From NCBI RefSeq assembly GCF_013389665.1, contig NZ_CP058316.1, forward strand, positions 2,542,001 through 2,606,000: 64,000 nt of DNA, in the 5' to 3' direction. The number at the start of each line of letters is the position of its first letter. Position 1 is the first letter of the stretch. Of this stretch, positions 16,147 through 26,372 are shown piece by piece. The position numbers were made by a program, and so were the translations under genes. Origin of the DNA: Microbacterium oleivorans. Lineage in GTDB: Bacteria; Actinomycetota; Actinomycetes; Actinomycetales; Microbacteriaceae. Under the pieces are notes generated by a model. The model had not been told where the DNA came from, searched no databases, and saw nothing but the letters and a program-made list of their open reading frames with translations.

Positions 16147-16716
16147 TCAGCCCTCGAGCGCGGAGCGCTCGCTGAGCCGGTGCCAGGTGCGGTTGTGGTA
16201 CACCAGCGCATCGCCGTGTCCGCCGGGCTCGACATCGCGCTCGACGTGCGACTGCAGGGCGTGCCCGGCGATGACGATCGATCCGCCGGCATCCATCCGT
16301 GAGACGACCGCGCACCGGACCCACGCCCGGACGCCGCGGTAGACGGGCTCTCCCGTCGTCAGCCGCGACCAGCTCGCGGTGTCGGCGAAGCGATCGACGC
16401 CGCTCGTGGCGCCGAGCTTGGCGAGGGGGAGATCCTCGGCGTCGAGCAGGTGCACGACGACGGTCTCCGCCGAGGCGAGCACCGCCGAGGCGGACGACTG
16501 GGCCGAGACCGAGAACACCAGCAGGGGCGGGTCGGCGCTCACCGACGACACCGAGGTCGCGGTGAGGGCCACCGGTCCGTCACCGGCGTCGGCGGTGATC
16601 ACGGCGACGCCGCCGGGGTGACCGCGGAACAGCGTCTTGAACGCGTCGGCGGACAGCGAGTCGCCCAGATGACGGGACGGGTGCTCGGCGGAGGGGTCGA
16701 GATTCGGCTGCGACAT
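16147..16716 (-). CDS. Flavin reductase family protein
   Basis: A 189-aa flavin reductase (FRP/HpaC-like split-barrel). It begins with FKTLFRGHPGGVAVITA, then ALTATSVSSVSADPPLLVFSV, the standard flavin-binding segment, and ends near GHALQSHVERD. It would reduce FMN with NAD(P)H for the LLM monooxygenase at 12459-13784. I chose ATG 16716; an ATG at 16752 in frame is possible. Upstream TACTAA sits about 10 nt before the start and no good ribosome site is seen. Confidence 0.88.
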   Translation of the reverse strand: MSQPNLDPSAEHPSRHLGDSLSADAFKTLFRGHPGGVAVITADAGDGPVALTATSVSSVSADPPLLVFSVSAQSSASAVLASAETVVVHLLDAEDLPLAKLGATSGVDRFADTASWSRLTTGEPVYRGVRAWVRCAVVSRMDAGGSIVIAGHALQSHVERDVEPGGHGDALVYHNRTWHRLSERSALEG

Positions 16717-16797
16717 GATCACGAGGTTAGTAACCGCGCGGGGCGTCGACATGTTCCGTGACCGCCCGAGACGGTCGATGACCGTGTGTGACGCCGC

Positions 16798-18150
16798 TCA
16801 GCGCTGGGTGCGGCGCGTCGCCGCATCCAGGCCCTGCGCCAGGTCGGCGATCAGGTCGCCGACGGTCTCGATGCCGATCGACAGGCGGATCAGGCCGTCG
16901 CCGATGCCGAGGCGTTCCCGCTCGGCCGCCGAGAACGACACGTGCGTGGTCGTCGCCGGATGCAGCGCCATCGATCGCACGTCGCCGATGTTGGTCATGC
17001 GGCTGAAGAGCTGCAGGGCGTCGAAGAACGCCTCGGCCCCCTCGCGGCCACCGCGGACGGTGAAGGCGAAGACCGAGCCGGCATGCCCGCCGAACCGGTC
17101 GCGGGAGATGTCGTGGAAGGGGTTGCCGGGCAGGCCCGCGAAGTCGACGCTCTCGACGGCGGGGTGGGTGTCGAGCCAGGAGGCGACCGCTGCCGCGTTC
17201 GCGAGGTGGCGCTCCATCCGCAGCGACAGCGTCTCGATACCCTGCTGGAGCAGGAAGGAGTTGACCGGCGACAGCGCCGCACCCAGATCGTTGACGATGC
17301 CGAAGCGCAGGTACGCCTCGAGGGCGCGGTCGCCGTAGGCCTCGACGAACGACGGCTTGCCCGGTGCGATCGGCGCGGTCAGGCCCGGGAACGGACGCGG
17401 CGAGCCCGCCCAGTCGAACCGCCCGCCGTCGACGATCGCACCCGACAGCGCCGCGCCGTGTCCGGAGAGGAACTTCGTCGACGAGTGGATGACGATGTCG
17501 GCGCCGAGCTCGAGCGGCCGGATGAGATACGGCGTCGCGACCGTGTTGTCGACCACGAGCGGGATGCCGTGACGCCGGGCGATCCGCGCGACGGCCGCGA
17601 CGTCGACGAGGTCGTTCTTGGGGTTGGGGATCGTCTCGACGAAGATCGCCCGGGTGTCGGGTCCGATCGTTCGTTCCCATTCCGCCTCGTCGCGGGAGTC
17701 GCGCACGTAGTCGCTGGCGACCCCCAGCCGCGCGAAGGTGCGGTCGAAGAGGATGCGGGTGCCGCTGTAGATGCTCGCCGTCGACACGATGCGCTCGCCC
17801 GCGCCGGCCAGCCCCAGCAGGACCGCGGTGATCGCCGCCTGACCCGAGCCCACCACGATGGCGCCGGAACCGCCCTCGAGCGAGGCGATGCGTCCCTCGG
17901 CGACCTGGTGGGTGGGGTTGAGGTTGCGCGAGTACAGGTGGCCCTCGTCGGCGCCGGTGAAGCGGGCCTCGGCCTGCGCGAACGAGTCGAACCGGTATCC
18001 CGCGGTCAGGTAGACCGGGGTGATGCGCGCGCCGTGGCCCGGCTCGTCGCGTTCCCCGGCGTGCACCTGACGGGTGTCGAACCCGAATCCGTCCCAGTCG
18101 TATCGGGGCGGCAGCGGCTCGGGTGCGTTTTCGGCGGGTCGCGGGGTCAC
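16798..18150 (-). CDS. O-acetylhomoserine aminocarboxypropyltransferase (MetY type)
   Basis: A protein of about 450 aa with GFDTRQVHAGE, YSRNLNPTHQVAEGRIA, GSGQAAITAVL and the PLP lysine in HSSTKFLSGHGAALSG. It makes homocysteine from O-acetylhomoserine and sulfide. On the minus strand TAGCCT (18162-18157) is 6 nt before GTG 18150, so I prefer this leaderless start to GTG 18156. It resembles the gene at 13781-15121 throughout, so the two are paralogs. The nitroreductase gene diverges from it. Confidence 0.9.
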   Translation of the reverse strand: MTPRPAENAPEPLPPRYDWDGFGFDTRQVHAGERDEPGHGARITPVYLTAGYRFDSFAQAEARFTGADEGHLYSRNLNPTHQVAEGRIASLEGGSGAIVVGSGQAAITAVLLGLAGAGERIVSTASIYSGTRILFDRTFARLGVASDYVRDSRDEAEWERTIGPDTRAIFVETIPNPKNDLVDVAAVARIARRHGIPLVVDNTVATPYLIRPLELGADIVIHSSTKFLSGHGAALSGAIVDGGRFDWAGSPRPFPGLTAPIAPGKPSFVEAYGDRALEAYLRFGIVNDLGAALSPVNSFLLQQGIETLSLRMERHLANAAAVASWLDTHPAVESVDFAGLPGNPFHDISRDRFGGHAGSVFAFTVRGGREGAEAFFDALQLFSRMTNIGDVRSMALHPATTTHVSFSAAERERLGIGDGLIRLSIGIETVGDLIADLAQGLDAATRRTQR

Positions 18151-18256
18151 GCTCACAGGCTAGGGGGCTGAGCCCGCCGCACGCCGTCGATGCGTCACAC
18201 GCCGACAGATTCGGGAGCTCGTGCCTACGATGGGCGTCGACCCGAGGAGGACCCGC

Positions 18257-19072
18257 GTGACGACGACGGATGATGACGGCTGGCTGCGCCGCTACGGTTC
18301 GGCGGCACCGGCACGACCGCTGCCGCGCAACGAGGTGCTGGAGCTGCTGTACCGCCACCGCTCGGTCCGGCGCTTCGGACCGGGGGAGGTGGACGACGCG
18401 ACGGTGACGGCCATCGTCGCCGCCGCGCAGTCGGCGTCGACGAGCTCGAACCTGCAGGCGTGGTCGGTCGTCGAGGTGCGCGACCCCGCGCGGCTCGACA
18501 CACTGGCGCACCTGGCCGGCGATCAGGACTTCATCCGTCGCGGCGCCGTCTTCCTGGTCTTCGTGGCCGATTGGGCGCGGGCGAGCGAACTCGCACGTCG
18601 GGTGGGCGAGCCGGCCGAGGCGGTGGACTACATCGAGAGCACGATCGTCGGTTTCGTCGACGCGGCGCTGGCCGCCCAGAACGCCGTCATCGCGGCGGAG
18701 TCGCTCGGTCTCGGAGCGGTGTACGTCGGCTCGGTCCGCAACAACCCGGAGCAGATCGCCGATGTGCTCGAGCTGCCCCCGGGCGCCTTTCCGGCCTTCG
18801 GCGTCGTGATCGGGCATCCCGACCCGGACGATCCGGCCGGCGTCAAGCCGCGGCTCCCGCAGACCGTCGTGCGGCACCGCGAGCGCTACCGGCTGCCGGA
18901 GGCCGACGAGATCGCGGTCTACGATGCCGCCGTCACCGCGTACTACGCCACGCAGGGCGAGCCGCGCGGGTGGCTCCGAGCGGCGATCGCGCGGGTACGG
19001 GATGCGGCGAGCCTGCACGGTCGTCACACGATGCGCGCCTCGCTCGAGCGCCGCGGGCTGCCGTCGCGCTGA
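18257..19072 (+). CDS. NfsA-like NADPH-dependent nitroreductase/flavin reductase
   Basis: A 271-aa nitroreductase-fold protein. The FMN phosphate site is seen in RHRSVRRFGPGEVD, followed by AAAQSASTSSNLQAWSVVEV and the central GLGAVYVGSVRNNP. The layout fits the NfsA/FRP group, which reduces FMN, nitro compounds or quinones with NADPH. GAGGAGG 6 nt before GTG 18257 decides the start. Its place beside sulfur genes makes a second source of reduced flavin for the monooxygenase possible, but this is only context. Confidence 0.88.
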   Translation: MTTTDDDGWLRRYGSAAPARPLPRNEVLELLYRHRSVRRFGPGEVDDATVTAIVAAAQSASTSSNLQAWSVVEVRDPARLDTLAHLAGDQDFIRRGAVFLVFVADWARASELARRVGEPAEAVDYIESTIVGFVDAALAAQNAVIAAESLGLGAVYVGSVRNNPEQIADVLELPPGAFPAFGVVIGHPDPDDPAGVKPRLPQTVVRHRERYRLPEADEIAVYDAAVTAYYATQGEPRGWLRAAIARVRDAASLHGRHTMRASLERRGLPSR

Positions 19073-19100
19073 CCGCACGGCGCCCGCCCGCCGGCGCCGC

Positions 19101-19135
19101 TCGACACCCGCGGGCGCGTCGCCTAAGGTGGACGC
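19101..19135 (+). promoter_or_regulatory. Promoter of the Cys-codon leader ORF
   Basis: TCGACA (19101-19106), a 17-nt spacer and TAAGGT (19124-19129) form a sigma-A-type promoter. Six nt separate the -10 from GTG 19136, so the transcript should begin at that codon and be leaderless. Confidence 0.7.
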
Positions 19136-19162
19136 GTGCAGACCTGTCGCTGTTGTCGCTGA
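19136..19162 (+). CDS. Leaderless Cys-rich leader peptide (attenuator ORF) of cbs-metB
   Basis: GTG 19136 opens an 8-codon ORF encoding MQTCRCCR with a stop at 19160-19162. Three of eight codons are cysteine (TGT), near the stop. It starts at the predicted transcription start. Short leaderless ORFs with clustered Cys codons are established in mycobacteria as cysteine-responsive attenuators of downstream sulfur genes. Here the downstream genes are a CBS-like PLP enzyme and cystathionine gamma-synthase, and a hairpin follows the stop directly. Ribosome stalling at the Cys codons when cysteinyl-tRNA is low would be the sensor. Confidence 0.65.
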   Translation: MQTCRCCR

Positions 19163-19176
19163 GTGCCCCTGGGCAC
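19163..19176 (+). promoter_or_regulatory. Hairpin directly after the leader ORF
   Basis: GTGCCC-CT-GGGCAC forms a perfect 6-bp stem immediately after the leader stop codon. A ribosome paused on the Cys codons would cover or disturb it. No T-run follows, so Rho-dependent or translational control is more likely than intrinsic termination. Confidence 0.5.
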
Positions 19177-19238
19177 CCCTTCGACGAACCCGACAGCACC
19201 CGCGTCTCTGAGCACGCGGACATTTTGAGGACACCCTC

Positions 19239-20245
<1,007 letters not shown>

Positions 20246-20249
<4 letters not shown>

Positions 20250-21400
20250 GCACCCACGATTCGGCACGCGGTCTCGCGAGCCTCGCCGTCCACGCCGGTC
20301 AGGAGTTCGATCCGACCACCGGAGCGGTGATCCCTCCGGTGCACTTCTCGACCACGTTCGCCCAGGACGGCATCGGCGGGCTGCGCGGCGGCTACGAGTA
20401 CGGCCGCTCGGGCAACCCGACCCGCACGGCACTGCAGACCCAGCTCGCCGCCCTCGAGGGTGGAGCCCACGGCTTCTCGTTCGCCTCCGGGCTCGCGGCC
20501 GAGGACGTGCTGCTGCGTGCCGCGCTCTCGCCGGGCGACGAGGTGCTGCTCGGCAACGACGTCTACGGCGGCACCCACCGTCTCATCGCGCGCGTGCTCG
20601 CACCGTGGGGCATCACCCTGCGCATCGTCGACATGAGCGACCTCGACGCGGTGCGCGCGGCCGTCGCCGAACGGGCTCCGCAGGTGCTGTGGGTCGAGAC
20701 GCCGTCGAACCCGCTGCTGCGCATCACCGACATCGCGGGCCTCGCGGCGATCGGGCACGAGGCGGGGGCGACCGTCGTCGTCGACAACACCTTCGCCACG
20801 CCCGCCCTGCAGCGTCCGCTCGGTCTCGGCGCGGACGTCGTCGTCCACTCGACGACGAAGTACCTCGGCGGGCACTCCGACGTGGTCGGCGGGGCGCTCG
20901 TGCTGGACGACGACGCGCTGGCCGAGAAGATCGGCTTCCTGCAGTTCGCGGCCGGGGCGGTGTCGGGACCGATGGACGCGTGGCTCACGACGCGCGGCAT
21001 CAAGACCCTCGACGTCCGGATGCAGCGGCACAGCGAGAACGCTGGCGCGATCGCGCAGTACCTCGCCGGGCACGAGCGGGTCGCGCGCGTTTTCTACCCG
21101 GGCCTGGCCTCCCACCCCGGGCACGAGCTCGCGGCCTCGCAGATGTCGCGTTTCGGCGGCATGCTGTCGCTGGCACTGGAATCGGGCGACGCGGCACGGC
21201 GCTTCGCCGAGTCGACGCGCCTGTTCCAGCTCGCCGAGTCGCTCGGTGGCGTGGAGTCGCTCGTGAACTACCCCGACGCCATGACCCACGCCTCGGTGCG
21301 TGGTACGGAGGCGGCGGTGCCGGTCGAGATCGTCCGGCTCTCGGTCGGGATCGAGTCGGTCGACGATCTGCTCGCCGACGTGGAGCAGGCGCTGCGCTGA
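20246..21400 (+). CDS. metB: Cystathionine gamma-synthase/lyase
   Basis: A 384-aa fold-type I PLP enzyme with PPVHFSTTFAQ, YEYGRSGNPTRTALQ, the PLP lysine in HSTTKYLGGHSDVVGG and ESLGGVESLVNYP. The length and motifs match actinobacterial MetB, whose members can act as gamma-synthase and as gamma-lyase. The ATG overlaps the stop of the CBS-like gene, so the two are translated together. With CBS it would form a reverse transsulfuration route; with an O-acyl-homoserine and cysteine it would run forward. The Cys leader ORF upstream should control both. Confidence 0.92.
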
Positions 21401-21418
21401 GCCGGGGGCTCCGGCGCT

Positions 21419-21952
21419 TCAGCGACCAAACAGCCGCCGACGCGGTCGCGTGGGCGGCGCCGGGGCGGGGGCGGGTGCGGCCGAGGCGCGCCGCTCGTGC
21501 CATGCGGCGACCTCGGCGTCGACGTCGCGTGTCGGTGTCACCACGGGCGGGCCGCCGAGGAGCTGGCGGCGGGCCTCGATCACGCGTCGGTTGAAGTCCT
21601 CGACGTACTCGCGCACCTCCTCCTCGCGGTGCAGCGCGTCGGCTCGCGCGGCGAACTGCGCGTGCTCGGTCCGGAGCATGAGGGCGGGAGGACCGAGTCC
21701 CGACAACTGCTCCGTCCGGATCTTGCGCCGGATCCACCAGTCGGGGTCGTGATGCTCGCCGAGGCCCTCGATCGGCTTGCCCGCACCGGGCAGGTTGTCG
21801 AAGTCGCCGCGCCGCATCGCCTGCTGGATCGCGGTCTCGACGTAGGCGGCGCGCTCGCGCTCGGTCGGCACGGGTGCATCGTCCGGCTCCGCCTCGTCGC
21901 CATCCTGCCGCGCTCGATAGCGGGCGGCCGCGATGCGCGGGTCGTCTTCCAT
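21419..21952 (-). CDS. DUF1992 (DnaJ-homologue subfamily C28-like) protein
   Basis: A 177-aa protein with the DUF1992 core AIQQAMRRGDFDNLPGAGKPI, followed by PDWWIRRKIRTEQL. The core runs from about residues 40 to 85. The tail is Pro/Ala/Arg-rich and low complexity. The family is found next to J-domains in some proteins, but this one has no J domain. Function unknown. It converges with metB and diverges from the PadR operon. Confidence 0.85.
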   Translation of the reverse strand: MEDDPRIAAARYRARQDGDEAEPDDAPVPTERERAAYVETAIQQAMRRGDFDNLPGAGKPIEGLGEHHDPDWWIRRKIRTEQLSGLGPPALMLRTEHAQFAARADALHREEEVREYVEDFNRRVIEARRQLLGGPPVVTPTRDVDAEVAAWHERRASAAPAPAPAPPTRPRRRLFGR

Positions 21953-22045
21953 CCCGTCACCTCTCCTGCGGGTCCGTCGAACCAGGCTACGACGGGCACG
22001 CGACCGGCGGCGCGATGACGAGGACTCGGGCCCGACGCCCGCAGC

Positions 22046-22096
22046 TTTTCAATGGATACCCGGTATGTATATACTCGCAAACTACATACCCGGTAT
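22046..22096 (+). promoter_or_regulatory. PadR operon promoter with two identical palindromes
   Basis: TTTTCA (22046-22051) and TATACT (22070-22075) are 18 nt apart. The 11-bp near-palindrome ATACCCGGTAT occurs at 22056-22066, between -35 and -10, and again at 22086-22096, between the -10 and the start codon. The two copies are 30 bp apart, about three helical turns. They should bind the PadR protein encoded just downstream. Confidence 0.7.
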
Positions 22097-22111
22097 GCCG
22101 AAGGGACATTC

Positions 22112-22711
22112 ATGTCGGTGAGACTCAGCCTGTTGGCGATCCTCGATCAGGGCCCGTGCTACGGCTACCAGTTACGGGCCGAGTTCGACCGGCGCACCGG
22201 ATCGACCTGGCCGCTGAACGTCGGGCAGATCTACAACACCCTCGACCGCCTCGAGCGCGACGGCCTCGTCGAGAAGGGCGACGTCGACGAGCAGGGACAC
22301 GTCTACTGGCAGATCACGGATGCCGGTGCCGCGGAGGTGGCATCATGGCTCGCCTCGCCGGTCGAGCGGTCCTCCGGCACGCGCGACGAGCTCGCGATCA
22401 AGCTCGCCGTCGCCGCGACCCTGCCCGGGGTGGATGTCGCCGAGGTCATCCAGGCGCAGCGGCGCGCGTCGGTCGCGCAACTGCAGAGTCTGAACCGCGC
22501 GAAGTACGCCGGCAACGGCCCCGACGGGCCGGAGGAGCTCGCGTGGTCCCTCGTCGTGGACTCGATGATCTTCGCGGCCGAAGCGGAGGTGCGCTGGCTC
22601 GACCACACCGAGCAGCGCCTCGCCCAGCACCCGCAGCACGCGATGACGCTCGCCCTGTCGACCGAGAAGCCCAAGCGTGGCCGGCCCGCGAAGACGGAGG
22701 CCTCGGCGTGA
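22112..22711 (+). CDS. PadR family transcriptional regulator
   Basis: A 199-aa PadR protein of the Vir_act_alpha_C type. The winged helix is at residues about 5-75 ([20 protein letters not shown] ... [17 protein letters not shown]) and a C-terminal helical dimer domain lies at about 100-175. The basic tail PKRGRPAK could add DNA contact. ATG 22112 follows AAGGGA. An in-frame ATG at 22052 would overlap the promoter and is rejected. Its stop overlaps the ABC gene start, so it heads the operon and probably represses itself and the transporter. Confidence 0.92.
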   Translation: MSVRLSLLAILDQGPCYGYQLRAEFDRRTGSTWPLNVGQIYNTLDRLERDGLVEKGDVDEQGHVYWQITDAGAAEVASWLASPVERSSGTRDELAIKLAVAATLPGVDVAEVIQAQRRASVAQLQSLNRAKYAGNGPDGPEELAWSLVVDSMIFAAEAEVRWLDHTEQRLAQHPQHAMTLALSTEKPKRGRPAKTEASA

Positions 22712-23427
22712 GCGACGACATCCTCCGGCTGGTGGGGGTCACCCAGCAGTACGGCGAAGGCGAGACCTCCGTCTCCGCCCTCAGCGGCGTGGACCTCTCG
22801 GTGGCGCGAGGCGAGCTGGTGGCCATCATGGGCGCCTCGGGCTCGGGCAAATCGACGCTCCTGTCGATCGCGGGGGGATTGCAGACGCCGACCTCTGGTG
22901 AGGTGATCGTCGAAGGGCGCTTCCTCTCGACCGCGTCGGCTCGCGATCTCGCGCAGCTGCGGCGCCGGTCGCTGGGCTTCGTGTTCCAGGACTTCAACCT
23001 CATCCCCACCCTCACGGCGCTCGAGAACGTGACGCTCCCGCTCGAACTCGACGGTTTCCGGTCACGCGCCGCGCGTCGGGCGGCGCAGGAGGCGCTCGCA
23101 TCGGTGGGGCTCGAGGCCAAGGACGATTCCTACCCCGACGATCTCTCGGGCGGTCAGCAGCAGCGCGTCGCGATCGCCCGCGCCGTCGTCGGCGGACGCC
23201 GGCTGATCCTCGCGGACGAACCGACCGGAGCCCTCGACTCGGTCACGGGCGAGGCGGTCATGAAGATGCTCCGCACCCGGATCGACCAGGGCGCGGGCGG
23301 CATCCTCGTCACCCATGAGGCGCGGCACGCGGCGTGGGCCGACCGCATCGTGTTCCTCCGCGACGGCCGGATCGTCGACGAATCCCGCCGGACCGGGGCG
23401 GACGAGCTGTTGAGCGGCACACGATGA
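22708..23427 (+). CDS. ABC transporter ATP-binding protein (MacB/LolD type)
   Basis: A 239-aa ATPase with Walker [13 protein letters not shown]-loop [17 protein letters not shown], signature [12 protein letters not shown] and Walker [14 protein letters not shown]. These are the marks of the MacB/LolD/FtsE group that powers FtsX-like permeases. GTG 22708 overlaps the PadR stop and its own stop overlaps the permease start, so all three are translated together. The pump probably exports a peptide, antibiotic or lipid, as with other PadR-linked pumps. Confidence 0.93.
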   Translation: MSDDILRLVGVTQQYGEGETSVSALSGVDLSVARGELVAIMGASGSGKSTLLSIAGGLQTPTSGEVIVEGRFLSTASARDLAQLRRRSLGFVFQDFNLIPTLTALENVTLPLELDGFRSRAARRAAQEALASVGLEAKDDSYPDDLSGGQQQRVAIARAVVGGRRLILADEPTGALDSVTGEAVMKMLRTRIDQGAGGILVTHEARHAAWADRIVFLRDGRIVDESRRTGADELLSGTR

Positions 23428-26348
23428 CCCGGGCGACCGAGACGGCCGAGGCGGACGGGCGTCGGCGCCGGCGCGACGCGGCGGCGGCGACGTCCACCCG
23501 GGGGCGTCGCCGCGGGGGCGGCCGCGGCACGGCTCCCGAGACCTCGCGCGCGGCACGGTGGCGGGTCACGCTGCGGTTGGCGCAGCGTCAGGTGCGTCGC
23601 GGGCGCGCGTCGAGCATCCTGATCGTCCTCCTCGTCGCGCTCCCGATCGCCGGGATGTCCGGCGTCGCCGTCTACGTCGACAGCCTCATCGCGACACCGG
23701 AGGAGCGGGTGAGCGCGGAGCTCGGCGGGATGCAGGCGTGGGTCGCGCCGGTCGGAGTCCCGGGCGCCGGACTGTGGCAGGATCCGACGTCGCCGTCGAA
23801 CAGCGAATACGTGGTCGACACGGGCGCGTCGTCCGCACCGGAGGGCGCGGTCCGCACCGACATCGACGGCGTGCTGCCCGCGGGGACCGAGGCCATACCG
23901 GTCACCGAGGGGCAGGCGCGGATCGAGACCGTCACGGGCGCCGCCGTCGTGCCCGCGTGGGGCGGCGAGATCTGGGACGACCGCTTCGCGGGCGCCTTCG
24001 CTCTGGTCGACGGGCGTGCGCCGCGCGGTGACGGCGAGGTGATCGTCACCGTTCCGACGCTCGAGCGCACCGGGGCGGCTGTGGGCGGGACGCTCACCGA
24101 GTCGCCCGACGGGCGGGCGTACGAGATCGTCGGCGTCTTCACGGCGTCGCGACTGTCGTCCCAGGCGAGCGCCGTCGCGTTCCCCGACGCGACGCGATTC
24201 GAGAGCGCCCGCTGGTACCTGCCCGACCTCCGGCTGAGCTGGCCGGACGTCCAGGAGCTCAACACGGCCGGCATCCTGGCCTTCTCGCGCGACGTCGTCC
24301 TCGATCCGCCGCCGGCGCGTGCGGACGGCAGTCCGATCGTCGACGAGCGGACCTCGAGCATGTGGCAGCTCGTGGTCGCCCTCGCGGCAGGCGGCGCCTT
24401 CGCCGCGTACCTGGTCATCATGCTGGCCGGTGCGGCGTTCGCCGTGAGCGCGCGGCGCCAGCAGCGCGCGCTGGCGATCGCCGCGAGCGTGGGGGCCGAC
24501 GCGCGCGACCTCCGGCGCACGATCCTGCTGCAGGGGTCGGTCCTCGGCGGGGCCGGCGGCCTCGTCGGCATCGGGGCGGGCATCGGCATCGCCGCCGCGG
24601 TCATCGCCGTGACCGACGACGGTTCGGCGACGGGGTTCTGGGGGTTCCATGTCCCCTGGCCCGTCCTGGCCGGCATCCTCGTCTTCGCCTTGGCCGTCGG
24701 CACGGTCTCCGCGCTCGTCCCGGCGCGGACGGTCGCGAAGTCCGACGTCATCGGCGCGCTCCGCGGCGCCCGGCGCCCGCAGGGGGTGCGCGCCTCGCGG
24801 CCGCTCTGGGGGTCGGCGATGATCATCGCGGGTGTCGGGCTCACGGTCGTCTCGGGTGTGGCGGCGGCGTCGGTCTCGGCGAGTCGGGACCTGACCTGGG
24901 ACTCGCCCCTGAGGTGGCTGCCCATCGTCGGGATCATCGCGGGGCCGGTGGTCGCGCAGCTCGGCGTCGTGCTGTCGGGGCGCTGGCTGCTGTGGCTGGC
25001 GTCGCTCGGGCTGTCGCGGCTGGGTGTGGCGGCGCGGATGGCCTCACGGGATGCCGTCGCCAACGGATCGCGCACGGTGCCGGCGTTCGCCGCGGTCGGT
25101 GCCACCGTGTTCATCGGCGTCTTCGCCGTCGCGCTCGGCAGCATGACGACAGCCCAGGCCGCGCGGAGCTACCCCTACGCATCGCCGGTGGGAACGGCCA
25201 CGGTGTCGATCTGGCCCGCCGGCACCAACCCGCTGCCGCTCAGCGACGACCGGATGGACGAGGCGGCGAGCGTCGCCGAGGGCCTTCTGCGCGAGGCGGG
25301 CGTCGAGCGCGTGGCGATGATCGGTCGACAGGCCGAGTTCTGGACCGAGAACCCCGACGACATCCCCGCCGATCTCGTGCGAGCCGTCGCGGTCACCCCC
25401 GAGCGCTCGCTGACGCCGCGTGCCCAGGGGTTCAGCGGAGGCGGCCGGTGGTCGCCGCAGAACAACATCGCCGTCGTCTCGCCGGACGACATCGAGGCGG
25501 GCACCGGTGCGGCGCTCAGCGCTGCCCAGCGGAGCGCGTACGAGGACGGTGCCGCACTCGTCCTCGTCGACGGCCTCGCGACCGACGGCGTGATCCAGGT
25601 CGCCGCGTGGTCGGAGCGGGTGTGGCAGTGGGGCGAGAGCGGGGATCCCGCCGAGGCCCCCGACAACATCTTCGAACCCGAGCCCGGGCAGCGGGTGGCC
25701 GATCCGCTGTGGTCCCGGGAGGTTCCCGCACTCGAGGTCGAGCGGCCGGCCCAAAGTCTGGCCGTGGCGATCGCCCCCGCCACCGCCGACGCCCTCGGCA
25801 TCGACGCGCGGCCCGAGACCGTCCTCGGCACGTTCGCAGACGCTCCCACCCAGGCCCAGCGCGACCGCGTCGTGCAGATCGGCTCGACCCCGCCCAGCGA
25901 CGACTACGCGCTGAGCGCCTCGGTCGAGATGGGGCCGCCGGATGCGTCGGCCTGGCTCGTCCCGCTGCTGGCCGCCATCGCGGTGCTCGTGCTCGGCGCG
26001 AGCTCGGTCGCGCTCGGACTCGCGCGCTTCGAGCGCAGACCGGACGACGCCACGCTGTCGGCCGTGGGCGGCAGTGCGCGGCTGCGTCGGAGCATCGGGT
26101 TCTGGCAGGGCCTCGTCATCGCCGGCTTCGGGACCCTCGCGGGTGCGGGCGCCGGCGTTCTGCCCGCCATCGGGTTCCAGATGCAGTCGACGGGCGCGAC
26201 CGGGGGAGCCTTGCCCCTGGAACTCGCGGACGTCCCCTGGTGGCTCGTGATCGCGCTGGCCGTCGTCCTGCCCCTGGCGATCGCCGTCGTGAACTGGCTG
26301 GTGCCGCCGCGGCATCCCGACCTCACCCGGCGCACCGCGATCGCCTGA
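23424..26348 (+). CDS. FtsX-like permease of ABC exporter
   Basis: A 974-aa permease with an Arg/Gly-rich cytoplasmic N terminus of about 45 residues. The first transmembrane helix (SSILIVLLVALPIAGMSGVAVY) is followed by a large extracytoplasmic domain and two FtsX blocks: one at about 310-450 (AAYLVIMLAGAAFAVSARRQQRA, with the ASVGADARDLRR coupling helix) and one at the C terminus (ALGLARFERRPDDATL, SAVGGSARLRRS). The duplicated FtsX layout is typical of Gram-positive BceB/MacB-like pumps. It is the last gene of the padR operon. Confidence 0.92.
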   Translation: MTRATETAEADGRRRRRDAAAATSTRGRRRGGGRGTAPETSRAARWRVTLRLAQRQVRRGRASSILIVLLVALPIAGMSGVAVYVDSLIATPEERVSAELGGMQAWVAPVGVPGAGLWQDPTSPSNSEYVVDTGASSAPEGAVRTDIDGVLPAGTEAIPVTEGQARIETVTGAAVVPAWGGEIWDDRFAGAFALVDGRAPRGDGEVIVTVPTLERTGAAVGGTLTESPDGRAYEIVGVFTASRLSSQASAVAFPDATRFESARWYLPDLRLSWPDVQELNTAGILAFSRDVVLDPPPARADGSPIVDERTSSMWQLVVALAAGGAFAAYLVIMLAGAAFAVSARRQQRALAIAASVGADARDLRRTILLQGSVLGGAGGLVGIGAGIGIAAAVIAVTDDGSATGFWGFHVPWPVLAGILVFALAVGTVSALVPARTVAKSDVIGALRGARRPQGVRASRPLWGSAMIIAGVGLTVVSGVAAASVSASRDLTWDSPLRWLPIVGIIAGPVVAQLGVVLSGRWLLWLASLGLSRLGVAARMASRDAVANGSRTVPAFAAVGATVFIGVFAVALGSMTTAQAARSYPYASPVGTATVSIWPAGTNPLPLSDDRMDEAASVAEGLLREAGVERVAMIGRQAEFWTENPDDIPADLVRAVAVTPERSLTPRAQGFSGGGRWSPQNNIAVVSPDDIEAGTGAALSAAQRSAYEDGAALVLVDGLATDGVIQVAAWSERVWQWGESGDPAEAPDNIFEPEPGQRVADPLWSREVPALEVERPAQSLAVAIAPATADALGIDARPETVLGTFADAPTQAQRDRVVQIGSTPPSDDYALSASVEMGPPDASAWLVPLLAAIAVLVLGASSVALGLARFERRPDDATLSAVGGSARLRRSIGFWQGLVIAGFGTLAGAGAGVLPAIGFQMQSTGATGGALPLELADVPWWLVIALAVVLPLAIAVVNWLVPPRHPDLTRRTAIA

Positions 26349-26372
26349 CGCCGGGCCGCGCCGCCCGCGGCG

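Noticed and set aside
22052-22111. Extended PadR start at 22052
   Set aside because: It would place the promoter -10 and both palindromes inside the coding region; AAGGGA before 22112 is better.
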